64,000 bases of DNA from Pohlia nutans (lineage: Eukaryota > Streptophyta > Bryopsida > Bryales > Mniaceae), in contig CM040088.1 of assembly GCA_022496805.1 (NCBI GenBank), positions 42,497,436 through 42,561,435 of the forward strand, read 5' to 3'. The notes under the pieces were generated by a model that saw nothing but the letters and a program-made list of their open reading frames with translations, was not told the DNA's origin and searched no databases. Below, piece after piece: positions 37,271 to 48,060 of the stretch; within the stretch, counting starts at the first letter, position 1, and every line of letters starts with the position of its first letter. A program made the position numbers and the translations under genes.

Positions 37271-37544
37271 TTATGGGGAGCTGCAGTTTATTTTAGGGTA
37301 TGTAGCAACAGGCACTGAATTTCAGTGGGTGTACATCGGCAAGAATGGTCCGACGGAGCTGTATCGAGTAGGTCCGACTCTTGACCTATCGAGTATTTCT
37401 GGTCGCTGCCTTTGTTTACTCAGCGTAGGCTATGTCTACCAGCTATTGCTGAAAATGCATAACTCTGTCCCGGCAGTTCCAGGTGGCCGTGCCATGTTTT
37501 CTAAGGAAGAGTCAGAGGATGGTAAGAGGATAATCCACTTTTGA

Positions 37545-38643
37545 AGTTTGGACATGGTGTTATGGGGTAACATTTGTTGAATAATTTTGATATTTTGTGA
37601 AGATGCGATTTAGTATTTGCTTCAAAGCACACTAATTTCGTAAAATGTGGATTGTTGGTTTGAGAATTGTGCCCAAAACATTGTTTTCTTATGCAATGTG
37701 GGTAGCAAAAAAATATTTGAAAAGTTAAAGTCTTTTTTCGTTGAATATTTATCATTGATTCTTAACCTTGGGAATTTTATGAGTTTTTATACTCCCACAT
37801 GGGTTTTTCATTCCCACACCCAAAATCTCCCTAAAGCTCCATTTTAAACAGAAGTGGAGCGCTTCTGAACTAGTTTGTTGTTAATATTGCTGCATATTGC
37901 AAACAAGTTAGATGCATGTGCATCTAGTGTCTAGAAAAGTTTATGAATTTGATAACTAGAAATAGTAGCACATTTTGACATCATCACGACGTGAAAGGTT
38001 TGGTGACTCAAAATGTCACGAACTAAATACTAAGGGCAAGCTTAGAATGATGTGAATATGTTTTTAATGGCTTGAGTCCTTGCAAGCAATATGTAGTTAT
38101 CCTCTTGAATTTGTTGCCTAATTTATGCATTTCCAGTACCAATCAACACACAGTGCTCCAACCACTTGCATTATTTTCCATCTTCCTCAAAAACATGCTT
38201 CTATACGTAATTACTTGTTGGTCTTCTTGTTTCTAAAAGCCATGGCAAAATTGCACTAGCTTCAAAATCCAAGGTGTCATGGCCTGAGGCCTTTATTCTG
38301 AGGCCAATTTGTGAGAGATGAGTGATAGAGAGGCAGCCTTGCATGATACTGGCCGGGCCAGTAATTCACAATGTGATATATGTTAATCACCAACATAATA
38401 GGGCATCCAATGTCTTTGCGTAACAATTATCAGCAACTAAAGATTATTATTATAATTATTTAATTTGGCACAAAGAAAAGAAAATCATTTCATTGTGAAG
38501 AAGTACAACTAAGAGCGAAAACTCTCCAGCTAGGTATACTAACAAAAGAGATACAAATCAAAATTAGTATTATTATTATGTTTTCAAGTTTACTTGTAAA
38601 GTTGTAAGAACCCACCTAACCATCAAAGAATGGAAGTAGTTTT
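37545..38643. other. AT-rich intergenic DNA, no gene seen
   Basis: Only short chance frames are present. It ends at the 5' copy of the SINE target duplication. Confidence 0.55.
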
Positions 38644-38819
38644 GGTCCGAAATGACCTTTAACTACCCTTGGGGAGTGCTAGGGGTGCTTTTTAGCACTG
38701 GTGAGGTCAAGAGTTCAAATCCCCACGCGCTCAAAGTCTCTTTGGCATGATCCACCCTAGTGTAACCTTTGGGATTTGCCTTGGGGATCATTCCCCTTGT
38801 GTGCCAAAAAAAGAAAGAA
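38644..38819 (+). mobile_element. tRNA-derived SINE, 176 bp
   Basis: Flanked by a 19-bp direct duplication, AAAGAATGGAAGTAGTTTT (38625-38643 and 38820-38838). It contains a pol III B-box-like GAGTTCAAATCCC in a tRNA-like context (about 38710) and ends in an A-rich tail (GCCAAAAAAAGAAAGAAA). The long duplication and A-tail indicate LINE-assisted insertion. Confidence 0.8.
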
Positions 38820-38838
38820 AAAGAATGGAAGTAGTTTT

Positions 38839-40045
38839 ACTCCGACTTCAGACTTGGTAATATGATGTCTTTAGTTTATCAAATCATAGATATCCCTACA
38901 CGGGATTTACTGTGTTGATTGCAAGTTGTTACAGATATGTGAAAGGAAAATGATCAATTGTCAGGGATAACCAATTGCAACAGATCCTAAGGAAGGTGAC
39001 AAGTTACCGTTGAGTATTTTTATCATTATACGCTACGTCATAACCTCAAAGGCAACTTTTGAATAGTAAGATTGATACTCCCTTGGAGAGCTCATAATTA
39101 TCATTGGCAGCAGCAGTAGCATGAAAATATGTCATTTGACTTTTGAATCATATTGCAGGAATGACTCATACTTGAGTCAGAGTTTGCATACAATTTGCAG
39201 AATACACTAGTAGGTGAGCAAAATTTTATGCTTACAAACAAAGATATTTACAGAATTAATCATGTGCTAATTGTTCATGCTTAAATCGGTAGTTCTCAAC
39301 CCAATGGCCGTGGAGTAGGTGGAGGTACTCCATGTAGTAGGTCCAAGTAGTTTGACTCGCATATGATAGGAGAGAGAAGTGGGGAGAGAGAGAGAGAGCA
39401 ATGTGAGGCGGAAATTCACAGAATTAGGGTTTCAAATGAAACAAAGCTATTTCCGCTTTATATACTTGGACACCGGTTTAAGGGTTGATCATATTAGCAT
39501 CAGTTCAAGTATTTTTAACGCTTCCAGCACTTTGTATCCCATTTTTGGCTGCAATACTATTGTGTATCATTTGGAAAAATAATTCAAATATGTAATTTTT
39601 TTTCTTTCATTATCAAAGATAGTTAGACAAATTAATTTTGAACTTGTCTTTGTTGTCATTAATTAGATACATTAATCTGATTCAAATTAAGTTCATAAAA
39701 TTTGTTAGTTTTAATTATTCATATACCATTAAAAAATTAAAATTAAAATAAAAAAGAAATGATTCAATATCAAAATTATTTTAATAAATTTATATTCAAT
39801 CATATTATTTTTATAATTTTTCATGTAGTTATAGACAAATTTAATTATACTCAGGTCAAAAGTCATATGTCAATCAAATACAAGATAATAAATATAAAAG
39901 TAAAGAACCTTATCAAATAAAAATTGGAATGTGTAGATTAAATTTGTATACAACATTAATTGCCAAATCATGAACTTTGTTGTGGGTAACTAATAGTGAT
40001 GTAGTGTAGAAAACATTGAACACCACAATACTACATCTCAATATA
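38839..40045. other. AT-rich intergenic DNA, no gene seen
   Basis: No recognisable gene. A short GA run (GAGAGAGAGAGAG) lies at about 39386. Confidence 0.55.
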
Positions 40046-40170
40046 ACAAAAGAGATATCAAATGAAAAAATTATACATAAATAGAAAGATGAAAAAGACT
40101 ATAATTTCTTTTGAGGGGCCAATGTTAGTTAAATGTATATTTGAAGAGTGTCTTATATCTATTTCAAATG
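40046..40170 (-). repeat. Dispersed repeat holding an empty TTAA target site
   Basis: On the minus strand this stretch matches 52635-52662 plus 53205-53290, which flank the TTAA-type MITE at 52663. Here the corresponding TTAA (40129-40132) is single and uninterrupted, so this is the unfilled version of the site. Confidence 0.8.
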
Positions 40171-40686
40171 ACATGCCATAGTTTAGAATACAAGACTATC
40201 ACCATTCTACTGGGAAATTTTCACATGTTGTAAATTAGATATTTGATGTTATGTTAGCAACATGGCCAACCTTACCATATAAGAGTCTATATTATACTAT
40301 TTGGAATGTTTACAAAACCTCTAGCATGCCGAATTCTAAGCTAAAGTGAGCATGAAAAAGCACCAGCTCCACAATGTCAAAGGTGATGAGCTGGACTTGA
40401 CTAAACCCGTGCATCATGAGGTCTAAGGTTTCATGAAATCCATGGTGACATGAAAGAGCTTTGATGCATCTGAAGGATGTTTTTTTCAATTGTCTACTTT
40501 TAAAGGCTTGGGCCAGTTGTCAAGGTATTCCATGAAATCACAAGACACCACACAATCTTAGTATATTACTGTGGGGCTCAGGATGAAGCCTGTTTACTCA
40601 GCAGGAGCAAAACCAGTGTACATTACCATTATTTTGCTTGAAAACACCATTTGTGTGCTGAATGATACATAATAATTTGAATTTAA

Positions 40687-41863
40687 CCCCTAAAGGACCG
40701 GAGTGTTTTTCCTCCAAAAACACTCCAATGCTGCCATTTTTACTCCCCTATGCAAAGAATCCAAAAAAAATGTTATTGTTTACCTTCTAACCGTAAGATC
40801 TTGTCCTAAACTATTTGAAAAACATACACAACAAATTTCGTTCATTTTGACCGCACGGATTGCAAGATAATTGTGTTTAATGGGAAAAAACACCCCAAAA
40901 AAACACATGCCCGAAAATTTCAGATGAGTTTGACCATGGCTACATCAAAAAAACCTCACTACCGAAATCTGTCGCATTTCACTTTCACATTCTCTATGAT
41001 GTTACTTAGTTGTGTACCAATTTTCGTTGCGTTTGGAGATGTTTAGGATGTTGAAGAACACCTTGCACTTGTTGGGGGTTTAGAAGTTCAGAAAAGACTA
41101 TATGTTTTTGGAATTGCAATATTTTTTACTTTCTTTATTTAAAATACGAATCCAAGCGGTGAAACACAAGTCCATTCCACCCTCTATAGAATGGTGAAAA
41201 AAAATTTGAAAAAAAATAAATCTCCAAGTTTTAGAAGACATGTAGCACATTCTCTAAGAATTTTGGGGGTTAGGGGGGAAATAAAGGGTGGAGGAAGGGA
41301 ATTGAAGTGCCAACCCATTCCAATGTTCATGACCCCACTAACTCTCAAAGTGTACGTGGCACGTGGTAGTGACGATTTTTGTTTTTTATTTTTTTAAACG
41401 ATTTTATTTTTTAAATAATATTTTTAATTATAAAATTGAATTTTTAGTTTAAAATAATATTTTTTAATTTTAAAAATTCAGTTAAAAATATTATTTTTTA
41501 TTTATAAAAAAATTAATTTTAAAAAATAGTATTTTTCAATCTTTTTAATGAGTTTCGAAAATGGGGTGGATCTTCTGCCCCCCACAGTCCACCCCATTTT
41601 TCACACGCCGCCCATTTTGTTGCCCCTCCTAAAATTCAACTATTTCTCTACTGCCCCGCTGCCCTTTCTCCTGAAAAAAACACATTTCCCCTCATAACTT
41701 TCACATACAGTGTCGGAATTTTTTTTAAAAAAAAAATCCCCATTTTTGTGGCACATTGGGGAATCTTCTATTAAATTTCCTTCAAAATTCGATTAAAAAT
41801 GTGTTCACCGGAACCTACCCGGTTCTCTAAATGTCCTAGTTAGGACACTTGGTCCTTTAGGGG
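40687..41863. mobile_element. TTAA-type element with CCCCTAAAGGACC ends, 1177 bp
   Basis: Starts CCCCTAAAGGACCGGAGTG and ends with the complement of CCCCTAAAGGACCAAGTG. TTAA flanks both sides (40683-40686, 41864-41867). The interior is AT-rich and contains no coding sequence. Confidence 0.8.
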
Positions 41864-42034
41864 TTAAATACATGAGAATGTACTGTACAATGAATTGCAA
41901 GCATGAAATAAAAAAGAAAAGACTCAATTCAGCTCTAAGGTCAAGATTTCTGAGGGTGTGCTAAGGTATTGGACACTATTCTCGTTAGTTTAACCCCTGC
42001 AACATACTTCCAAGGATGATTTTCTTTAAAAGAA

Positions 42035-42424
42035 AAACCCTAAACCCTAAACCCTAAACCCTATATTTATTAGTAGACTAACTCATTCTTGTATCCACAT
42101 AATCCACCAATCAACTACCAACGTACTAGTAATGTTCTGCTTGATGATCAAGTATTAAGGTAACTAGATTATTAACTAAGGTATTGGACTAAGAATTAGA
42201 GTGTTGGATACATGTGCATTTATAAGAGATTGCCATAGGTCCCCTAATGGGAATAGTGTGCTCTACCTTATAAGTAGACCATGCCAAATTCGAGAGAGGA
42301 ATCCACTATCCCTTAGTGCAAAGTAAAAGAGAATCATACTCTACATTGGTAAGAAGTTTGCTATAGTGTTATTTATTTTTAAATGCCTAAATGTTAAAGA
42401 TATTAGGGTTTAGGGTTTAGGGTT
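42035..42424. repeat. Inverted pair of short telomere-type repeats
   Basis: Four AAACCCT units at 42035-42063 face three TTTAGGG units at 42403-42424, with ~340 bp of unrelated AT-rich DNA between. These are interstitial plant-type telomeric repeats in inverted orientation. Confidence 0.8.
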
Positions 42425-43243
42425 ACATGCATGGGTAGCCAAAATTAGCTTACTTATTTTTGGATTTTGAGGTGACCTACCCCTTCCATTTGTAAGGGTT
42501 GTGATTTCAATGCTGAAATAATTTTCCTATACTCTATTACCATTTGGGAGATATAGACACTTGGACTTTCTAAATTTGGATTGACATTTTTGATATATGA
42601 GGAATTTGAACTTTTGGGGGTGTCCTACCCTCCAATTTCTGAACATTGTGATTCTAGTGATGTGTTTAGATTTCTTATAAAATGTACGGTTTAGATGTTA
42701 TAGAGGGTGTAATAATGGCCTTTAGGGTTTCTAAAATCTTCTATTTTTGGAGTTTTGAAGTTTGGATGTAATTTACCCCCCCTATTTTCGAGGGTTGTGA
42801 TTCTAATGGTGATATAATCCCCCTATACACTATCACCATTTGGGAGATATGACAAGCGGGGGTGCTAGTATGTGAGCACAAGAGCGGAGAGCCTAGGATT
42901 TTTTGAGAATTTTTTCTGGCGGTTTAGAAAAGTACCGATGACCGTGGGGTGAGGGTGTATGACCGTGGGACCATTAGGAATGATGATTTAGTGATATAGG
43001 ATTCTTAATGTTGTATCCATGCAAAATAAGTTTGAATTTTAGATCAGCGTTTAGGGTTTAGGGTGAGCTCGATTGTGATTTAGGGTGAACGTTGTAGAAA
43101 GTATATATCAATTTGTGAAGGCATCAAGGACCACAAAAGACATTGACGTGAAATAAAAATGCTGGTATGAGAACATAAGTGTAGTGGCCCTTTTAGTCTC
43201 ACTACCAATCATAAAATAACATAGAAATGCAAAATACAGTACA
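42425..43243. other. AT-rich intergenic DNA, no gene seen
   Basis: Two long, weakly similar stretches repeat the phrases CATTTGGGAGATAT and GGGTTGTGATT (about 42480-42850), suggesting an old duplication. No gene. Confidence 0.4.
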
Positions 43244-44197
43244 CTACGAGGAATCATCAGAGGAATCCTCATGTGTAGAAGATGATGATCTAGAAAAAGA
43301 GCTAGAACTATGGATGCGAGAAGACTCCGTAGCCTCTGCGTCCATGAACCGTGAAATGCCGGTATCACGGAGTCCCTTAGTCATCTCCACGTCATCCAGA
43401 CTATGCTCTGCAAATGCCCTAGCTAGTGGCTCCACGTACACCGGGAGCTCAAACGGTTTCGGGGGATTTGGAAAGAAACTCCGGGCAGCCAAAAAAACTT
43501 GTGTCGAGGAGGGCTCAGTCCAATTGAGTATCTATAACACATATGGTGAACATTAGTACATTCAGCTGTATGAAATCGGATTTGAGTCATGAGGCGAGGG
43601 AATTTGAATTAAAGCAGACTTATTTACTCTGACGTCTTCTCTTGATCTGCGTTGGTACAATCTCCATGGTATCTGGATCCTGAGGGTGCTTCAATGCGGA
43701 GGTCGCGGCGATGGAGGGGTTGCCTTTCCACGCGCCAGAGGAGCGATGAGTGCATTAAAGATGGCTTTGTCCTCCTCTAAAACCACTATGTGGCAATTGA
43801 CATTCCTGCAAGCATGAATGGAAGCGCCTGGAATACACACACAAAGTTTATGAAAGAGAGTACTAGTAATAGATAGATAGAATCACGTCGATAAAATATA
43901 ATAAAATCAAAGCTATGTAGGGTTTAGGGATTTACTAGTCATGGCATGGCAGTCAAAAACAATGTCTCCCGGCTTAGAACAAGCCTCGATGAGAACTTGC
44001 CAAAAGCCTTTGTTCTTCTCTCGGGGTCCGCGCCAGGGCTTGGAGTTGTTCATCGCTTGGTCAATCTTGGTGGTGTAGTTCTGCAGCCACTCGTCTGAAC
44101 CAATGTCCACTCCAGACTCGTTCATGGACGAGACTGGATTGAATTGGAAGGTGGAACCCTCCCTCCTCACCAAAAGGTAGGCGCTGAAGCTTTGCGC
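43244..44197 (-). pseudogene. Methyltransferase-like C-terminal gene fragment, copy 1
   Basis: Exons (minus) 44197-43936, 43827-43628 and 43531-43244. Exon 1 ends in LIEACSKPGDIVFDCHAMT and exon 2 continues SASIHACRNV...HIVVLEEDKAIFNAL. The pattern PGD-hhhD...(T)G-S...AC....H..ALE.D...F resembles the motif-I region of SAM-dependent DNA methyltransferase-like folds (N4/N6-type); the DPPY-type catalytic motif is not in the fragment. Exon 3 encodes PPKPFELPVYVEPLARAFAEHS and a serine-rich end. A one-base deletion relative to copy 2 gives a TGA in exon 2, so this copy is probably inactive. The assignment rests on motif spacing only. Confidence 0.5.
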
Positions 44198-44392
44198 CTA
44201 TAATAACACAAGACAATGAAAACCATAAACAAGGAAGCCAATGCAATTAGATTGAGAGTTATGACAAGTGAACGAGTTCAGGTAAAGAACTTAGACAAAC
44301 GTACCATCAACTCCAGTGTACTCGGATAATACAGATGCAAACGATTTAGTTTAGGGTCTATAGATTCAGTGAAATTGAGTGTGAATTTTTTT

Positions 44393-45448
44393 TTAAAAAG
44401 GGACAATCCGTGAAGGCATCAAAGAATACAACTGACAATGAGGCGAAGAATGACAAGGGTATGAAAATATAAGTGTAGTGGCCCTTTTGGTCTCACTACC
44501 AGTCATACAAAAATAAAGAAATACATAATAGACTGTAGTATGAAGAATCATCAAATGAGTCCTCATGTGTAGAAGACATTGTCCTCGACAAAAACTAGAA
44601 CTCTGGGTATCAGCTACTCCCTCTATCATCTCCACGTCGTCCAAACTATGTTCTGTAAATGCCCTAGCAAGCGGCTCCACGTACACACGGAGCTCAAACG
44701 GTTTAGGTGGACTTGTAAAGCAACCACGCGCAGCAAAAAAAGGCTTGTGTCCTGGAGCGTTTATTATATTCCAATTGACGATCTATAAAACAATGGAAAG
44801 ACATTAGTACTTTGAGCGGCATGAAATTGATATCATCACGTAGCTAGCCAATTTGAATTCAAACAAACTTACTTACTCTGACATCTTCTCTTGATCTGTG
44901 TTAGTAGGATCTCTATAGTGTCTAGATCTTGAGAACGCGTCGATACGGAAGGCCGTGGCGATGGAGGGGTAGCCTTCGCATGCGCTAGAGGAGTCATGAG
45001 TGCATCAAAGATAACTCTGTCATCCTCCAAAGCCACATTGTGGCGATTGACATTCATGCAAGCATCAATGGAAGCGCCTAGAATACACATACAAAGATTA
45101 TGAAAGAGAGTACTAGTAATAGATATATAGAATCACGTCAATAAAATGAAATAAAATCAAAGCTATTTAGGGTGGTAGAAATTCACCAATCATGGCGTGG
45201 CAGTCAATAACAATGTCTCTCGGCTTAGAACAAGCCTCGATGAGAACTTGCCTAAAGCCTTTGCTATTCTCTCGGGGTCCACGCCAAAGCTTACAACAAT
45301 TCATCGCTTGGTCAATCTTGGAAGTGTAGTTTTGCAGCCACTCGTCTGAACCAATGTCCACTCCAAACTCGTTCATGGACGAGACTGGATTGAATTGGAA
45401 GGTGGAACCCTCCCTCCTCAGTAAAAGCAAGGCACCAACGCTCTGCGT
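44393..45448 (-). pseudogene. Methyltransferase-like C-terminal gene fragment, copy 2
   Basis: Tandem duplicate of copy 1 at a ~1.26-kb step. Exons (minus) 45448-45187, 45077-44877 and 44782-44393. Exon 1 is the same 262-nt length as in copy 1 and ends KPRDIVIDCHAMI. Exon 2 gives GASIDACMNVNRHNVALEDDRVIFDAL and stays open to its donor. Exon 3 carries the YVEPLARAFTEHSLDDVEM block but then diverges and lacks the serine tail. The exon 2-3 junction is out of phase with the conserved exon 3 frame, and the Gly of PGD is Arg. Any N-terminal exons would lie beyond 45448, where a repeat array begins, so the gene is probably truncated. Confidence 0.5.
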
Positions 45449-45639
45449 CTATAATAGCACAAGACAATAAAACAGAAACTAAGAAGCCAATGCAAATAGA
45501 TTGAGAGTAATGACAAGTGAACGAGTTTAGGTGAAGTACCCAGACAAACATACCATCAACTCCGGTTTACTCCTATAACACAAAAGTAAATGATTCACGT
45601 AAACGATTCATGCAGACCTCATTCATGCGACGCTTCCCC

Positions 45640-48060
45640 CAGGGGTGTCTCATACACCATTGGAAAGGTGCTCTTTAGACCTTTCCAACGGTATATAACA
45701 CGCCCCCAACTGACAAAAATTGTGTCCGCAAAATGAAAAACTAATCCTGCGAGCAGCGGATTCAGAAAAAAACGAATTAGGCGCGCCACCCTTGGGGGGG
45801 AGTCGCTGGCGACGCCCCCCCTAGGGGTGGCGCACCAACCACAAGAAAGGTGCTCTCAAGACCTTTCCGACAGTATATAACATACCCCAAACTGACAAAA
45901 TTGTGTCCAAAAATTAAAAATCCAATCCTGCGAGCAGCGGATTCAAAAAAAAGTGAATGTGGCGCACCAACCACTGGAAAGGTGCTCTCAAGACCTTTCC
46001 GACGGTATATAACACGCCCCCAACTGACAAAAATTGTGTCCGCAAAATGAAAAACTAATCCTGCGAGCAGCGGATTCAGAAAAAAACGAATTAGGCACGC
46101 CACCCTTGGGGGGGCGTTGCCGGCGACGCCCCCCCTAGGGGTGGCGCACCAACCACAAGAAAGGTGCTCTCAAGACCTTTCCGACGGTATATAACATACC
46201 CCAAACTGACAAAAAATGTGTCCAAAAATTAAAAATCCAATCCTGCGAGCAGCGGATTTAGAAAAAAGCGAATCTGGCGCACCAACCATTGGAAAGGTGC
46301 TCTCAAGACCTTTCTGACAGTATATAACACGCCCCAAACAGACAAAAAATGTGTCCACAAATTAGAAAACCAATCCTGCGAGCAGCGGATTCAGAAAAAA
46401 GCAAATATGGCGCGCCACCCTTGGGGGGGCGTCGCCGGCGACGGCCCCCCTAGGGGTGGCGCACCAACCACTAGAAAGGTGCTCTCAAGACCTTTCCGAC
46501 GGTATATAACACCCCCCAAACTGACAAAAATTTTGTCCGCATATTAGCAAACCAGACCTCTGAGCAGCGGATTCAGAAAAAAGCTAGTTTGGCGCGCCAC
46601 CCTTGGGGGGGGCGTCGCCGACGACGACCCCCCTAGGGGTGACCAACAAACCACTAGAGAGGTGCTCTCAAGACCTTTCCAACGGTATAAAACACGCCCC
46701 AGACTCACAAAAAATGTGTCCGCAAATTGAAAATGTCTCCAAGACTAGTTTTTTCTCCACTCGGTGCATGCAGGATTGGTTATTCAATTTACGGACACAT
46801 TTTTTGTCAATTTGGGGCGTGTTATATACCGTCGGAAAGGTCTTGAGAGCACCTTTCCAGTGGTTGGTGCGCCACCCCTAGGGGGGGCGTCGCCGGCGAC
46901 GCCCCCCCCAAGGGTGGCGCGCCAGATTCGCTTTTTTCCGAATCCGCTGCTCGCAAAATTGGATTTTTAATTTGCGGACACATTTTTTGTCAGTTTGGGG
47001 CGTGTTATATACTATCGGAAAGGTATTAAGAGCACCTTTCTTGTGGTTGGTGGGCCACCCCTAGAGGAGGGGGCGTCGCCCCCCCCCAAGGGTGGCGCGC
47101 CAGATTCGCTTTTTTCCGAATCCGCTGCTCTCAGGATTGGATATTTAAATTGCGGACACATTTTTTGTCTGTTTCGGGCGTGTTATATACCGTCGGAAAG
47201 GTCTCGAGAGCACCTTTCCAGTAGTTGGTGCACCACCCCTAGGGGGGACGTCGCCGGCGACGCCCCCCCAAGGGTGGCGCGCCAGATTCGCTTCTTTCTG
47301 AATTCGCTGCTTTCAGGATTGGTTTTCTAATTTGCGGACACATTTTTTGTCAGTTCGGGGCGTGTTATATACCGTCGGAAAGGTCTTGAGAGCACCTTTC
47401 TTGTGGTTGGTGGGCCACCCTAGGGGGGGCGTCGCCGGCGACGCCCCCTCCAAGGGTGGCGCGCTAGATAAGCTTTTTTTCTGAATCCGCTGCTCGGAAG
47501 ATTGGCTTGCTATTTTACGGACACAATTTTTGTCAGTTTGGGGCGTGTTATATACTGTCGGAAAGGTCTTGAGAGCACCGTTCCAGTGGTTGGTGCGCCA
47601 CCCCTAGGGGAGGCGTCGTCGGCGACGCCCCCCAATGGATGGCGCGACGACGTCATTTTTCCAAAAATTTAAAAAGTCGAGTGCCTCGGTGGCAACGTTC
47701 TCCTAGGGGTGTCGCCCCACGTCCTTATTTTTCAAAAAAATTTGAAAAATGGGCGGTACGGCGTGGCGCGTTTCTACACTATGGCGCTTGAGCGATACAT
47801 ACTTGGAGAGAGGGGAGCGAGGCCCCCTTGGGGGTGTCTGCCGCGGTAACGTTTGTGTAATATCATTGAAAAATTGGTGCCACGTAGTACCGCCTCCGCA
47901 AGACGCCTCCCGTGGGGGATGCGTCGGCATTGAAGTTTCCCCTAGAGGGCTACATATACCATTGGAAAGGTCCTTTCAGGACCTTTCCAACGGTATATTA
48001 GACGCCTAAAATTGATCAATATTGGGTTTCAAAACGAAAACAATCTTGCGAGCTGTTGAT
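45640..48060. repeat. 2.4-kb palindromic satellite with GC-rich hairpins
   Basis: Units of ~132 and ~183 bp alternate on the left (anchor GAGCAGCGGATTC at about 45753, 45935, 46066, 46249, 46382 and 46567). The same units run in reverse orientation on the right (anchor GAATCCGCTGCTC at about 46940, 47118 and later). The symmetry centre is a ~50-bp spacer at about 46725-46775. Each unit holds a palindrome of the type GAAAGGT...ACCTTTC followed by CGGTATATAACA; the longer units add a hairpin, GGCGTCGCCGGCGACGCC, flanked by C and G runs. Frames stay open through many units, but the peptides are simply repeats of the unit. Confidence 0.85.

Larger units (their letters stand above)
31680..37544 (+). 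pseudogene. Unidentified protein-coding gene, decayed, split by two transposons
   Basis: Three coding traces line up: 31680-31887, 36314-36702 and 37275-37544. Excising the element at 31888-36313 joins ...CVTKEHY to SNVDARMSKLEAN in frame. Excising the MITE at 36703-37270 with one TTAT joins ...LDPMFY to GELQFILGYVATG in frame. The combined product is about 270 residues with no family I can name. Left-hand damage: a TAA at about 31713 and a one-base shift in a CCC run at about 31847. The recurring in-frame joins make a genuine former gene likely. The 5' end is not identified. Confidence 0.6.

Noticed and set aside
42035..42063. Possible true chromosome end
   Set aside because: Only four telomeric units, with long non-telomeric DNA on both sides; an interstitial repeat.
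45777..47330. Repeated peptides of the type ESAARRIGFLIFGH...VIYRRKGLESTFPVVGAP
   Set aside because: They are the translated satellite unit; the phrase breaks whenever unit length changes and occurs on both strands because the array is a palindrome.
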